Below, in pieces: positions 22,154 to 33,602 of a DNA stretch of 64,000 nt; position 1 is the first letter of the stretch; each line of letters opens with the position of its first letter. The notes below the pieces were generated by a model, which saw nothing but the letters and a program-made list of their open reading frames with translations, was not told where the DNA came from and searched no databases. This DNA comes from Auricularia sp. M13 (lineage: Eukaryota; Basidiomycota; Agaricomycetes; Auriculariales; Auriculariaceae), in the NCBI GenBank assembly GCA_037042915.1, contig CM073196.1, positions 2,976,001 through 3,040,000 of the forward strand, in the 5' to 3' direction. Position numbers and translations under genes: made by a program.

Positions 22154-23016
22154 CAGTGGAGGACATGGACATTTGAACACCCCAATTTTTTACTCCTGTA
22201 AATTTACAATTTCACATCATTGGGTAGTACCTTCCTCCTACCAATGACATGTGTTGATGAAAAGTAGCCAAGCTTTAATTTGGTGGTGGATTCATGTCGA
22301 TTGCATTACTCTGTCACGAGTTATGGTGGCAAAACTGATGTGACCATATGCACACCACACAGCCTGCCGTATTTTATCCAAGCTAGGTACCTCTGAGACC
22401 TGTTGCACATAGGTAGATGAGAAGGTACACTACATGAATACAGTACAGGAATCTCAGTAGCATGCTGCTTCATTGCTCAGAGCGCAGACAACTGCAAAAC
22501 ACAGAATTGGCAAAATTTGAACAATGCACAATCCGCTCTGGAGGAGGTCTAAGGTCATGATGCCTAACAGGCAATGAGATATATGAACATACATTGTGAC
22601 CCCCAAGTGCAAAGTCCAGAAGCTAATCAGTTGGTCTTTGAGAGAGCATACAAATTTTGCACATTCTGTGTTTCACAGTTGTCTGTGCTCTGAGCTATGA
22701 ATCAGTCTGCAAATGAGATTCCTTGAGTGTATTCATGTAGTGTACCTTCTCATCTACCTATGTGCAACAGGTCTCAGAGGTACCTAGCTTGGATAAAATA
22801 CGGCAGGCTGTGTGGTGTGCATATGGTCACATCAGTTTTGCCACCATAACTCGTGACAGAGTAATGCAATCGACATGAATCCACCACCAAGTTAAAGCTT
22901 GGCTACTTCTCATCAACACATGTCATTGGTAGGAGGAAGGTACTACCCAATGATGTGGAATTGTAAATTTACAGGAGTAAAAAATTGGGGTGTTCAAATG
23001 TCCATGTCCTCCACTG
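22154..23016. mobile_element. Palindromic Tc1/mariner-type MITE (foldback)
   Basis: Two arms of about 365 bases (22154-22522 and 22650-23016) are near-perfect inverted repeats around a ~130-base loop. The ends are CAGTGGAGGACATGG...CCATGTCCTCCACTG with TA on each side, the signature of Tc1/mariner-type transposition. No coding capacity. Confidence 0.92.
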
Positions 23017-23111
23017 TAGGTGTAATTCCACGTGGAGATTCCGGCACTTTATTCCACCTAGTTCCACCTATTCCATGTGGAGTAAACACAAATAGTGCCA
23101 TGGCATGCACA

Positions 23112-23322
23112 TCGAGGTTAGGTAGGTTAGGTTAGGGGTTAGGTTAGGTGTCAGGTTAGGTTAGGTTAGGTTAGGTTAGGTTAGGTTAGGTTAGGTTGGA
23201 GAACGTTTTCTTCCCAAATTCCACGTGGAATGCGGACTGATTGAGTTATAACACAGGCATCAGTGTTCGGTTAGGTTAGGTTAGTGTGGGGATGGGTTTG
23301 GGGTTAGGTTAGGTTAATTTAG
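23112..23322. repeat. TTAGG tandem repeats (interstitial)
   Basis: Runs of GGTTA units at 23117-23202 (about nine perfect copies in the longest block) and 23268-23322. The 5-base unit resembles insect-type telomere repeats rather than the TTAGGG usual in fungi. The location inside a transposon argues against a chromosome end. Confidence 0.85.
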
Positions 23323-23389
23323 GTTAGGTCAAATTTTCTTAATTTGGAGGTCACTCCACCTGGAATTCCACCTGGAAAGGTGGGGGAGA

Positions 23390-24103
23390 GTAAGGTTCTC
23401 CTGATGGACGCAGGGGCCCGAGTCGGGTGCGGTTTCCGTCGTAGAATGTCGAGTCCAGGAACCATTCCGCTGCCATCAACCATTGCAGCTGTCCGCGCGC
23501 AACTCCGCCCTCCTCTCGCGTCTGTCATCGCACCCCACACTGTTACTTCATGCTTGAATGGCACGGTTTTGTTGTTTTCTGCATTTTGGATGTCCATGAG
23601 CTGAAAGGGCTCGTTGCACGAATATGAAAAAAGGGATGTATTCAGTGAGCGGTCCCATGGACGTGAGAGACTCGAAACTCCCCTCGAGGGGGTGCACAAC
23701 GCTAACCCCCGGCCAATTCCTACAACTTTTGCACCTGCAGCTTGTGGGCCCGTGGCAACCTTGACGTCGTTAGGCGGATCTGGCGCGCGTGTCGCGTCCA
23801 GCGCACGCGCGTATGAGCGAACAGGGAGAGGCAGCGCATGCTCCGCTACACCGCCTCCTCGCCATTTCCCGGGCCCCCGTCGTCGAACTCCATCTCAACT
23901 TCCTCGTCAACTTCCTCCTTGCATTCCACCTGGTGCAGCAGCGATGGCGTGCCGGCGAGTTTGGGTAGCTGCTGCCTCCGCCGCCGCGCGCGTACCCTCC
24001 CCTGCGCTGTGCAAACAGTCCTCACAGTGCGCCGTACTGCGTGCCCCCCCTCTGCGGCATCCCGTATCCGCGTGGCAAGCCAAGCGTGCCTGGCGTCATG
24101 GGC
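23390..24103 (-). pseudogene. Gypsy-B gag end and protease N-terminus
   Basis: On the minus strand, an acidic low-complexity gag-like stretch (about 24080-23850) leads into NDVKVATGPQAAGAK. KTVPFKHEVTVWGAMTD and AMVDGSGMVPGLD follow; the last resembles the flap and active-site region of Gypsy proteases. The frame ends at RRTLL, where the DNA element is inserted, and continues at 22051 with VAKGTI. Confidence 0.6.
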
Positions 24104-24154
24104 GAGAGAGATTCTTCATTTTTAGACAGCGTAAGCAGGCTACAAATACAGAGC
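24104..24154 (-). repeat. LINE 3'-tail fragment
   Basis: About 50 bases (GAGAGATTCTTCATTTTTAG... on the plus strand) match the 3' terminus of the Tad1-like LINE. They sit exactly between broken Gypsy-B and the left terminal inverted repeat of the KDZ element. Confidence 0.75.
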
Positions 24155-24571
24155 CACCCGAGGGTATATACTCCGAAGCCTAATAAGGCCCGATGTACAC
24201 CGGGGGTGTATCAAGCCGTTTCTGGCTCGCGCCCAGTACAATGAATGACCTGCGGATTTTATCCCAATATCCCAATAGCTCTCGGGCCGGGGAAGCTACC
24301 AAGGAGCAGACGTCAGCGAGGCACGTGTTTGGCACCGTCAGGGTGCGGTCCCTGTCGTCCGGCGGGATTGCCCATCGCCGTCATCGCCGGATCAGCGCTC
24401 CTCGCTGCCGCTGACATGTTTGCTCATCGCCGTCCCCGTCGTCGACGACGACCGCGACCGCTGTCCCATCCGTTTGCCAATTAATTTCGAAAAAAATACC
24501 ATTAGGATCGCATAAAGGAGCTCTATTCAATGGTGCCAATGGCAGAGTATGAAAGCGTGCAATAAAGGCAG
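24155..24571 (+). repeat. Left terminal inverted repeat of the KDZ element
   Basis: It starts around ACCCGAGGGTATATACTCCG and runs to GCAATAAAGGCA. From CCGAAGCC (24172) inward it matches the right repeat almost base for base. The outermost ~17 bases are missing from the right copy but recur at 47873-47905, supporting this as the true end. Confidence 0.85.
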
Positions 24572-24654
24572 AACATGAGGAAAGCTTGACAACTGGGCAA
24601 CATATGGGGGAGGGCATGAGAGCATCAACATAGCGGGGGGTAAGAGGACGGTAT

Positions 24655-24775
24655 CTAGTTGTCGGTGGTTGCGCTGTTCAGTCCGAGCGGCTGCCGCCTG
24701 CGCGTGTTCGCGTTGCTGCGCTTCTTGCGAGGCTGGGGCATGACGTTTTCCCCACGGTCGCAGCGTGCCTCAAGC
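24655..24775 (-). pseudogene. Gene Y, last exon (3' of LINE-A)
   Basis: The minus-strand frame LEARCDRGENVMPQPRKKRS... ends at TAG 24655-24657. With LINE-A removed, this segment rejoins the exon ending HAEFYGG at 32314 in frame. The basic run PRKKRS...TRRRQ looks like a nuclear localisation signal, fitting a DNA-associated accessory protein. Confidence 0.7.
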
Positions 24776-25322
24776 GAGAGAGAGAGAGAGAGAGAGAGAA
24801 ATTCTTGAATTTTAGACAGCGTAAGCAGGCTACAAATACAGAGCCAAGACGCTGTGGTCTGTACAAAGTACATTCCAATGGGTCAACATGGGGCAGGCAA
24901 GGGGGGGTCGTAACAGGGGTGTAGAGGGATCTAGTGCAAACTGGTGTGGATTCTGGGTGTAACAAAGTTGTGAGCGCAGTTTTAGGGCATGGGGGTATAG
25001 GGGCATAGGAGCATAGAATAAAATAAAATAAAATAATCAAACATACCATAACTTCATGTGCCTCATCAGCACATGAAGTGACTAGCTCGCCAATAAGCAA
25101 GCAGATGTTAGCAAGTAAGCAGCTGCATGTGGCCCTTTAGGGCCACTGTGGGTGTATCTCTTGAGACACTCAAGAAAAGTATCTTAGAGACTGATAGAGG
25201 GTAGAGGGCAGAGTCTGGATGGGTGGGGATGTAGCCTACAGACAAAAGCACACCGCAACATGGTCAAAGCCATGTGGAGCCACGGCGCAGCTCATGGTCC
25301 TCCCAACCCATTGTATGAATGG

Positions 25323-28300
25323 TTAAGGGTCCTGCGGCAGTGGCTCACCAGTTTTGGTGAACACACCCGACGAGTGAATGAATTTGGCCAAGGCAGAGAT
25401 GCCCTTGCGCGTACTGAGTAGCGCATGCGTCCCAAGCAAGTCAGGCTTGAAGGAGGCAAAGTGGTGATAGTGCTCGTCATGGCGCTCGCAATCTCTAAGG
25501 ATGTGATCGCGTGTCTGCAAGTGGTGTCCACAAGGGCAAGTCACATCTTCAGTGGGAACATGGCGCTGATAGTACTCGCCCATGAACACATGTCCAAGGC
25601 GGCACTGCATGACCAGTCCATAAAGACGGCGAGGCAGCTCACCAAAGTGAGGTGGAGGGCGCCTCTTGGGTGGCCCATAGGCTGCCCTGGCATACAAACC
25701 CCGAGGAGGTGACTCTGCCCACTCCTCTATCCAAGTCTCCATGACACGCTCCTTGGCACGTCTTTTGAGGTGGGACACAGTGGCCCATGAGGGACCTTGC
25801 ATGCGAGCTGCCTCCTTGGCTAACTCATCTGCACGCTCATTGCCCCTTATGCCAATATGGCTGGGGACCCAAGAGATGGTCACCTCATGAGAAGCATCAG
25901 CAGCAAGGAAGTCACGAGCATGCTCGCAGAAAGAAATAGAAAACTGCTGGGCAGAAGCAGGACACTCCTTGACAATGGCCTCAACAGCTGAAGAGTTGTC
26001 AGCAAAGAAGTGAAGGTGGGAGGCCGAGCCCATGGGCAAGTCCATGTAATGGGCAACATGGTCCATGGCAGCAGAGAGTGCATGCATCTCAGCATCATAG
26101 ACCTCAGCCTGGGACCCCATAGGGATGCGACTGCAAGACTGCTCCTGACCCTCCAGGTAGGTCACAAAAGCTGCACCAGTCCTGCGACCAGTTGGAGTGT
26201 CTACAAGGGAACCATCAGTGTAGATCAGCAGGTTTGCAGAACTGAGTTCCAGCATCTGCACAAGTCTGACATGGGACTCTGCAGCATCAGCTTTGCTCAC
26301 ACCCTTTGGCACAGGCCTGAGGTGGATGCGACCTGGAAAAGCTGCAAGCAGAGAAATGGCCCATGGGGCAATGTGGAAGGGCTCAATGCGCTCATTGCCA
26401 GGTGAGGTGAGCTTGGCAAGGTAGCGAAGAGAGGAGCGAGTTTGACCACGCTTGTGAACCACTGGTGGCTTCTCCATTGGAGACTGGTGCCAGGCAGGGT
26501 GCAGGTGCTGCAAGACAGGACTACAAGGCCCCAACTTGTGCAGGCGAGCAGCAGCAAGGTCATCGGCCTTGTCTAGCACCAAATGAATAGGTGGAATGGC
26601 TGCCTCCAACTCCAGAGCATAAATGGGCGAAGTCTTGAAGACAGCACAGATCATGCGCAGACACAAGTTCTGCACACGCATGAGCTTCTCAGCTTGCCAT
26701 GCCCTTTGCATCCACCAAACTGGTGAAGCATAGAGGAGAATGGGGAGAATGCAGGAGATGTACAGCCTGCGCATGTGTCCCTGGTGGAGACCACGCACAG
26801 TGTTGGCCAGCATGCGCAATCCCATGGCTGCCTTGCGCGCCTTGGCACAGGCCTTGTCCACATGGGCGCGATAGGTCAACTTGGGGTCAAAGAAGATTCC
26901 CAGCCAGCGTACAACTGGGAGAGGGCGCAGGCGAGCAACCTGGCCCTGAGCATCAGTGTAGGCCATGGCCAAGTCATCATTGGCAGCAATGTCAGCAAAG
27001 GAGCCATCCTTGCGACGCCAGGTGTGGTGCATCAGCTCGCACTTGTCCAAGTCAGGCTGAAGACCTGCCAGGTTGAACCACTCCCGAATAATGCAGAAGC
27101 AGAAGCGCAGCTCAGCAGTGTTCAGCTCCAGGCTGTCAGAGTGCACAGTGCATCTCCCATCATCCACATAGAGGAATAGGGTGGGTGCCACAAATGTGGG
27201 ATTGAGCTGGCGCATCTCTGCCTCCCGGGCAGCTCGCCTCTTCTGCATGAACTCAATGAGCCCAGTGGAGTAGAATGCAGAGAGAATGCCAGAGACTGGA
27301 GAGCCCTGAGGCACTCCATTCTCAACTGGCTTACAGCTGCTGACTCTACCATCCAGGCAGATGGATGCCTCTCTGTCCTGCAAGAAGGATGCAACCCACT
27401 GCACAATGGGCAGAGGCACACGCTTCTCTCGCAGGACCAGCAGCAGACGCTGGTGGTTGACAAAGTCCAAGTAGCCCTTGATGTCAAAGGTCAGGGAACT
27501 AGTCACCAAACCCTTGTCACAAGCAGTCTGCACATCATGAGTGTAGCACAAAGCAGCATCCACAGTGGAGGACGCAGGCATGGCCCCAAACTGGTTGGGG
27601 TGCACAAGACCCATGGCAGATGCCATGTAGGTCAAGCGCTTTGCCTGAATGCGCTCCAAGACTTTTCCCAAGCAGACAAGCAAGGTAATCAGTCTGTAAG
27701 ACCTTGGATTAGACCAATCAGTCTTGCCAGCTTTCTTGAGCACATATGCAATGGCTCGTCTCCAGCGGCGAGGGTGGTAGCCCCAAAGAGCACAGCGCGC
27801 AACGAGAAGATAGATCTCCTCCTGTGCCACATCCCAAGCCCAGCGCAACCCAGTGTAGGGAACTCCCTCATCACCAGGCGCTTTCTGGGGGTTAGGTTCA
27901 AAGATGCCTTCTCTCACCTCCTCCAGAGTGACCTCCCTGTAGGGAATGTCTTCTGGGTGTGGTGTGGTCAGGTCTGGCTCGTCCAGGCCCTCTATGTGAG
28001 GAGGGCGCTGGTACAAGGTCTCATGCAGTGCATCACACTTCTCAGCATGAGTGCGTGCAAAGGTACCATCTGGGTGACGAATATCAGGAGAACGGTACCC
28101 CCGACGTCCCTGGGACCACTTGCGCATGTCCCAGATGTCATCCACAGTAGCATCCTCCACTACCTTGTTCCAGTAGTCACGCTTGGTGCGCTTTACCTGG
28201 CGACGATGGTAGTTGCGCTCCCTGGCTGCAGTTGCAGTCAGGACTGCATTGGAGCGGCGCATGCGCCTTACAAAGTCCTGTGCAGCTCTCCCTGCATCTC

Positions 28301-29346
28301 GCATCTTCTGCAAGCTCTGGGTGAGTGCAGGAGTCCACCAGGGCTGCGAGTGCTTAGATGGTCTCCTCTTGGGCACCTTGGCCTGAGTGGCACCATTGAG
28401 AGCGTCATGGAGTGCTGCTGCAGTGCGCTCTAAGAGCCCAGTGTTGCGAGTGTGCTTGGGAGCACTTTGCAGCTCTGCAAACACTGCTGCATGGCCATCC
28501 AGGCGAGAGCGAAACTCTGCCTTGAACTCGGCCTCATCTGCATGCTTGAAGTTGTAGCTGGCTCCAGAACCAAGGTCCACATCCTCAGCACCCAGGTCAA
28601 AGACCCAGGAGACAGTGTGATGGTCAGAGAAGTCATGGACCTTGTCTGACACCGCAAAGTCTTGCAGCAGACCAAGTGCAGCCATTTGGTCATTCTGCCA
28701 GACCAAGTCCAGAACAGAGGACTGAGAGTGGTTGTCCTTGCGCCAAGTGGCCACATCAGGACTGTTGAGCACAGAGAACCCATGCTCCTCCATCCACTCC
28801 AGCATCTGCTCCTCGAGAGGAGTTGGCCGTCAACAAGTCCCACACATGGTGGTGTTCATTTGCATCCATGGCAATGGCAATTGGCATGTCTGGAAGGTCA
28901 ATGAGCTTGAAGTGCGCAAAAGTGCGGCCAAGTCGCTCAGCCCCCTCAGGAGCGTCCTCATTGTACATGAGGACAAGTAAGAACGCTGGGCGCCTCCCTT
29001 GACGAATCTCAAGAATGAGAAAGTCAAGATCTTGGGCAAGGTCATAGCGGTTAAATACTTCAAAGTCACGTCGCGTCGCAGACGCATAGGCAAAGACACG
29101 TGGCCTCTCAAGAGCAGGCACTACTTGAACTGGCAGGATGGGATACATGCCTGCTGGTTCCTTGACAGAGTAGTGTGGCTCGTCTGGTTCATCACCAACG
29201 CTCCACCACGGTTCAGTGACCAGATAAATATCAGATGCAAGAGGGGTCCCATAATGGGAGCCAGGAGTGAAGAGTGCAGACTGCGAGTCATTGAGACGTC
29301 GCACATTGGTCATGGAGACACGAATGGGGCGAGTGGTGTCTCTCAT
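25323..29346 (-). pseudogene. LINE-A ORF2: endonuclease, reverse transcriptase, RNase H (one frameshift)
   Basis: The first part (29346-28756) is an AP-type endonuclease N-terminus: NVRRLNDSQS, then MDANEHHHVWD. A one-base deletion near 28815 (in AACTCC/CTCGAGGAG) shifts the frame. The remainder (28805-25323, 1,160 codons) is open. It holds the endonuclease end (VLDLVW, SDHHTVSW), RT with NGVPQGSPVSGILS and an intact LFLYVDDGR, a Cys/His region, and RNase H (LLIYTDGSLVD, DAEMHAL, FADNSS). A gag-knuckle-like CPCGHHLQTRDHILRDC ends the protein. Endonuclease nicking plus RT drives target-primed insertion. Restoring one base would open the whole frame, so this looks recently dead or a sequencing error. 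Confidence 0.92.
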
Positions 29347-32205
29347 GCAGACTCAGTGTCAGGCGCAGGTGTGCTGGGCTTGTCACGAGTGCTGCTTGCA
29401 GTTGCTGCAGCCTTGGCCGCGGCGTCTGCCTCTGAGCGAGAGTTGGTCCTCAGAGGGATGGCATTGCTGCCAGAAACATTGGCCTTGGGGCCAAGTGCAA
29501 CTCTGCTCTTGGTGCGGCGCAGCTTGGGCGCAGTTGCAGCCTTGGGTGCATCATGTCTGGGCTTGCGCAGCGCCATGCGACGCTGCTGCCAGATCTTGCA
29601 CTGGGAGTCGCGCACAACATGTGCCCCACCACAGTGAGGGCACTTGAGCTGAGTGTGCTCGCAGTGAGTTCCAGGTGCATGTGCAGAGCTGTAGAACTCG
29701 CACTCCATCTGCTCGCAAGTGTGGTTGGCAGTGGTGTGGGTGCTGGCACTGCAGACTCCACAGCGCATGGGCTTGTCGCAAATGCGAGCAGTGTGGTCAA
29801 GGCTGCAACACCTGTCACAGGTGCGCAGACGAGGCGTGTCCTCAAAGTAGCGAACTGAGCAGAGGCGTCCAAAGACACTAACTGCATGCTCAACTGCATA
29901 GCGAGCGTCTGCCTCACTCAGGAATGCCAGAATGACAGAGCCTGAGCTCTTGCCAGCAAGGTCTGCTGCACTTCCCAGCCAGCGTGGCATGGTGGCCCAG
30001 TCAAACTTGTGAGTGTTGAACTCAACAATGTCTGAGAGGAGGTCTTGCCCAGTGGGCAGTCCCTCAATGTCATGAACTCGAGTCGAGACACCATTGACTA
30101 GCACTTGGTGCCAAGGCTCGTCGCGAGACGCCTTGATGAATGAGCCAGAGTCTGGCACAATGGCAGACGCAATTGCATCTCCATGTTCAACCAGATCTGC
30201 TGAAGTCAGTCCATCTGCTGCAACCACCACAATGTTGCCAGAGGCGGTGGTGTCCACACTTGTGACACGAAGTGGGAGCTTGGCAGGCGACTTGCTCTTG
30301 TGAGGAGCAAGCGCATTGTTCACTGCAGCGCGCAAGCGGCTCGCATTGTTGCGCACATGAGCAGTCAGCTCAGGGGTGGCACGGACGCTCAGAATGAGAC
30401 GACCTGGGTGGTGGCGTGCACGACCATTGGTAGGAGGTGGCTTTGGCGCCGCACTGGGACGGGCAGGCACCACACTGCCTTTGGCAGCTGGCTGAGCAGC
30501 ACGTGACGCATAGGAGCGGCCAGGTGCGCTTGCCTTTGCAGGAGCGGCTGTAGGAGCTGCTGCTTCTGCAGGCTGCTGCTGTTGGGCACTTAAAGGCGCA
30601 GAGGCCTGTTGGGCAGTGAGGAAGGCAATGTTGCGCCTGACCTCGGCCATATCCGAGACAAGGGTGTCAAGGAGTGTGGGCTGTGGGCAGGACAAGTACC
30701 CAAAGTGTTGCTCTGCTTCGCCTGCAGCTGCCGAAGAGCACATGACTCTGGCAAGCTCAGTGACGCGCTCTGCTGTCCACAGATCTGCCCAGCGCCAGTA
30801 CTGGTCTTCCTGGTTCCAGACAGCCGCATTGACTGCAGTGGCACGCGCAATGAGATGCTGCAGGTCAGACCTGATGTCATTGACTGCCTCCTCAAGTGGT
30901 GTGCCGTCTGGCAGACAGCCCAAGTTGGCTGGCACATTCTGTGCCCTCCAGTCCTGAACTGAGTGCACAGACTGCATGTCCTCGTCACCACAGACTGACA
31001 TAGTCTCCCCTTGGGGGATTGAGGTGCTAGGGCGAGCATAGGGCAACTTTGTTGCAGCAGAAGACAACTTGGTTGCCTGTGGTTCACCTGGGGCAGAACT
31101 GCCCCAGTTATGCGCCGATTGAGGCTCTCCAGGAGCTGAGTCGACACCCCAGTCATTTCTGACCGAGGGGGCGCGATCTGAGCCGCTGCCATGTGCAGCG
31201 ACTCGAGGAGCGCGTCCAGAAGCGGTGGGAACGAGGCCCTGCATTCTGGATGCTCCCTCAGCCTGTTCTGGTGAGCTAGTGGCTCGATATGCGGCGCCCT
31301 GCTGGAGGACGAGCCCACCCACCTTTCCTGACGCCCCCAGCCGGTCATCGATACCAATGCCCGTTGAACGAGCCGGAATTGTGCCCAGGGCATCCACCCC
31401 AGAGCGCACAGCAGATGTTGTGAGTGCAGCAGGCTCGTCCCCAGTGTGCAGTGCACTAAGGTGGCGAGGAGCAGACACTGTGGGCCGCATTGAAGCGGTA
31501 GGAGCGTGTTCTGAGCGGTTTGGAGTCAGTACAGCCAGCTGCTGCACACCAGAGTGTGCATCTCGAGTTGGGGAGGCTGGAGGGGACTGCTGGGCTCCTC
31601 CTGCGCGTTCCGGCGCTTCCTGGAGGCGGTACCGGTCCGCTCCGGCCGGAGCCGATGGGGCCACGTCACCCTCGCGCAAAAACGAGCCTGGGACATGCAC
31701 AGAGTGCGCTCTGGTGCCAGGAATGGTGTGGAATGCAGGAGGGGATGTGGGAGATGTGTGTGCGTGAAAATCGAGTCCAGAAACGAAGGGGTCGTCCCCA
31801 GGGGCTGCAAAGCGAGCCTCCTGGTTCGTCTCGACACCAGGATGCAAAGAACGAAAGGAGGAGCGTCTATAACGCTTTGGAACTGGCTGGGGCGCACCTC
31901 TGAGTCTAGGAGGGCTGTCAGACCGCTTCCTAGTGAGCTGCCTGCTCTGCTGCTCGTCTCTGGTGCTCCTGCTGCTCCTGGGGCTGAACTGCGCCTTAAC
32001 GAGGTCTTTGGCCTTGCCAAGCCACCCAAAACGCGAGGGGGAGTGCGCAGGACCGGTATCTTGCTCCATGGAAGCGAGGGAAGGAGAAGGGGAGTGGTGG
32101 TGCGCTCTAGGAGTCCCAGTTTTGTCTGGAACTCGCTCCTGCGATTTCTCGCGATCCACCGGCCCAGGAGGGTCGCGCCCGGGCTCGATAGACTCCTGGT
32201 GGGTC
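29343..32205 (-). CDS. LINE-A ORF1 (nucleic-acid-binding, zinc knuckles)
   Basis: The open frame runs from 32360, but MASSWTHQES (ATG at about 32219) is the first Met conserved in the second copy (47531-47868) and is the likelier start. The N-terminal ~450 residues are Pro/Ser/Gly-rich and disordered. An alpha-helical region (VNDIRSDLQHLIARA...), an Ala/Pro-rich linker, and an RRM-like core follow. The C-terminus has several Cys-His knuckles: CDRCCSLDHTARIC, CGVCSASTHTTANHTC and CPHCGGAHVVRDSQC. The product should bind the element RNA. Its TGA overlaps the ORF2 ATG in the sequence ATGA. Confidence 0.9.
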
Positions 32206-32313
32206 CAGGAAGATGCCATGATCGTTAGATCGAAGAGGCGGATGAAGGGGCGCGCTGGAAAAGCGAGAATTGCTCCACTGACTCGGACTTGGTGGAAGTC
32301 GGAGTTCAAGAAG

Positions 32314-33343
32314 TCCCCCGTAGAACTCGGCGTGGTGGTTCTTGAGTGCGTTGTACTCATGGAAAACCGGGCGCGAGTCGCCGATCTTTTCTGCTGCGAG
32401 GATCAGGGCACAGTAAAGGGCGGGCAGCGGGGAAGAACTTACCCCACATTTTCTGGAGCAGCTCGCATGCTTTGGCCTTGAGGGCCTTGGGATCGTCGCT
32501 CTCCACGCCGTCCTGCTCGACAGTGCCCGAGCGGCCGACAGACCAGTCGTCAAAAGCAACGGCCAGTTCGTTTGGCATACAGTTGAGCTTCTGCCGTGTG
32601 AAGCCCTCAACACCGTTTGATATGAAAATCTTCCCGCCGCCGTATGCGCTGCTGTTGCGGTTTGCGACGATGAGCAGGTAATTCACGTTGCAGCAATTTG
32701 CGACCGCCGCCAACTGTTGCCATTGTCAGCGCGTCATATGCAACTGAACATAATCCCACGCACCTCAACACCGATGTTGTCCATTGTCTTGTCCAAGTCG
32801 GTGGCCTGAGCCTTGGCACTGTGGTGCACCACATTGGCCTTGTCCCAGCGGTATTTCTTGAGCTTTTCCACAAGGGCCTCAGTTTGAGCACTTGTGAGTG
32901 CGTCAAATTCAGCCTTGATCTCTGGATCGCGCGTCATAGCGGGAATCTTGCCGCGACCAGTGACTGAGAAATAATGAGATACATAAAGAGAAAGTGAGAA
33001 AGCAGCACTGCTCACCTTTGGTGTAAGTCTTTGAGCGATCGTGGATAAATGCATTGAAAGAGCTGATCTGGTTCTTTCCCTTGCGAGTCAGGCCCACGCG
33101 GTTGAACTTCTTGCGAGCCCATTCATAACGACTGCCTTGCGTCAGAGCAACTACAGCCTATGGTCACACGCCATGGTCCGTAGCAAAGTCCTGGATCTCA
33201 GACTCCTGTCTTTTCGAGAGGTCCTCGATGGCGTCCGCAATGCGCTGCTTGCGCTCCTTCAGGACTTTCTTCTGCGCATACGTGAGCGGCGCCCGCTTGG
33301 TGTAAGGGCGCTGGAAGAGGGTACGCGTGCCAGTGCGTGCCAT
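32314..33343 (-). pseudogene. Gene Y, 5' exons (KDZ accessory gene split by LINE-A)
   Basis: Starting at ATG about 33343 (MARTGTRTLFQRPYTKRAPL), four short introns can be read: about 33136-33170, 32967-33017, 32717-32766 and 32397-32438. They link exons encoding a basic helical N-terminus, SRYEWARKKFNRVGLTRKG, SSFNAFIHDRSKTY, an acidic helix (EIKAEFDALTSAQTEALVEKL), then CCNVNYLLIVANRN and FDDWSVG. The exon ends HAEFYGG at LINE-A and the frame resumes at 24775. I do not recognise the family, but exon order and motif spacing parallel gene Y2 at 56831-61800. It lies on the same strand as the transposase, inside the TIRs. Confidence 0.65.
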
Positions 33344-33602
33344 GACTGCGCAGCGAGGGAGGGCGTAGCGACGAGAAAAAAAGCAACTACCGTCGGATCA
33401 CAACACACAGCCGTTGTATTCCGTAGCACTACCCGAGCAAAGCAGAACTAGAAAGCAAAGGCAAAGGGAGAGCAAGAACAACGGGGGAGAGCAGCGGACT
33501 GGTCATGTGCAATGAGCGGGGGGGAGGGGACGAGGGGCGAGGAGATGAGCGGGAAGACGAGCGAGAGGGAGGTTGATGGGAGGCGGGCAACCGGGGACTA
33601 CT

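Larger units (their letters stand above)
22052..23388. mobile_element. DNA element with CCCCCAC inverted ends and TTCCAC words
   Basis: It interrupts the Gypsy-B protease. The left end carries TCCCCCACTATTCCACGTG. The right end, reversed, carries TCCCCCACCTTTCCAGGTGG: an imperfect terminal inverted repeat of roughly 30 bases. Internal TTCCACGTGGAA-type palindromes recur near both ends. It contains the palindromic MITE 22154-23016 and TTAGG tandem repeats. The exact boundaries and target duplication are unclear. Non-coding. Confidence 0.6.
16741..24103 (-). mobile_element. Gypsy-B: degraded Ty3/Gypsy element, host for several insertions
   Basis: On the minus strand, gag-like sequence, aspartic protease and RT can be followed from 24103 to 16741 once the inserted elements are set aside: 22052-23388, 20656-21512, 18281-19954 and 17262-18108. 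Neither LTR of its own is visible. The left end stops in the RT-RNase H connection and the right end in gag. Several frameshifts add to the insertions. It is older than everything nested in it. Confidence 0.82.
24776..32313 (-). mobile_element. LINE-A: near-intact Tad1-like non-LTR retrotransposon
   Basis: A 7.5-kb element, read on the minus strand. The 5' end at 32313 (CTTCTTGAACTCC) is supported by a second copy of the same end at 47869. ORF1 (32205-29343) and ORF2 (29346-25323) follow, then a ~550-base 3' UTR and a (CT)n tail at 24776-24800. It sits inside gene Y of the KDZ element. Only one frameshift is apparent, near 28815, so it is young. At least four further 3' or 5' fragments of the family lie in the window. 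Confidence 0.93.

Noticed and set aside
23112-23322. Telomere or subtelomere signal (TTAGG repeats)
   Set aside because: Short, imperfect, inside a transposon nested in a Gypsy gene, with coding relics on both sides; a second array at 49.5 kb is in the opposite orientation.
27453-28433. Plus-strand 326-codon ORF opposite LINE-A ORF2
   Set aside because: Antisense shadow of the reverse transcriptase region.
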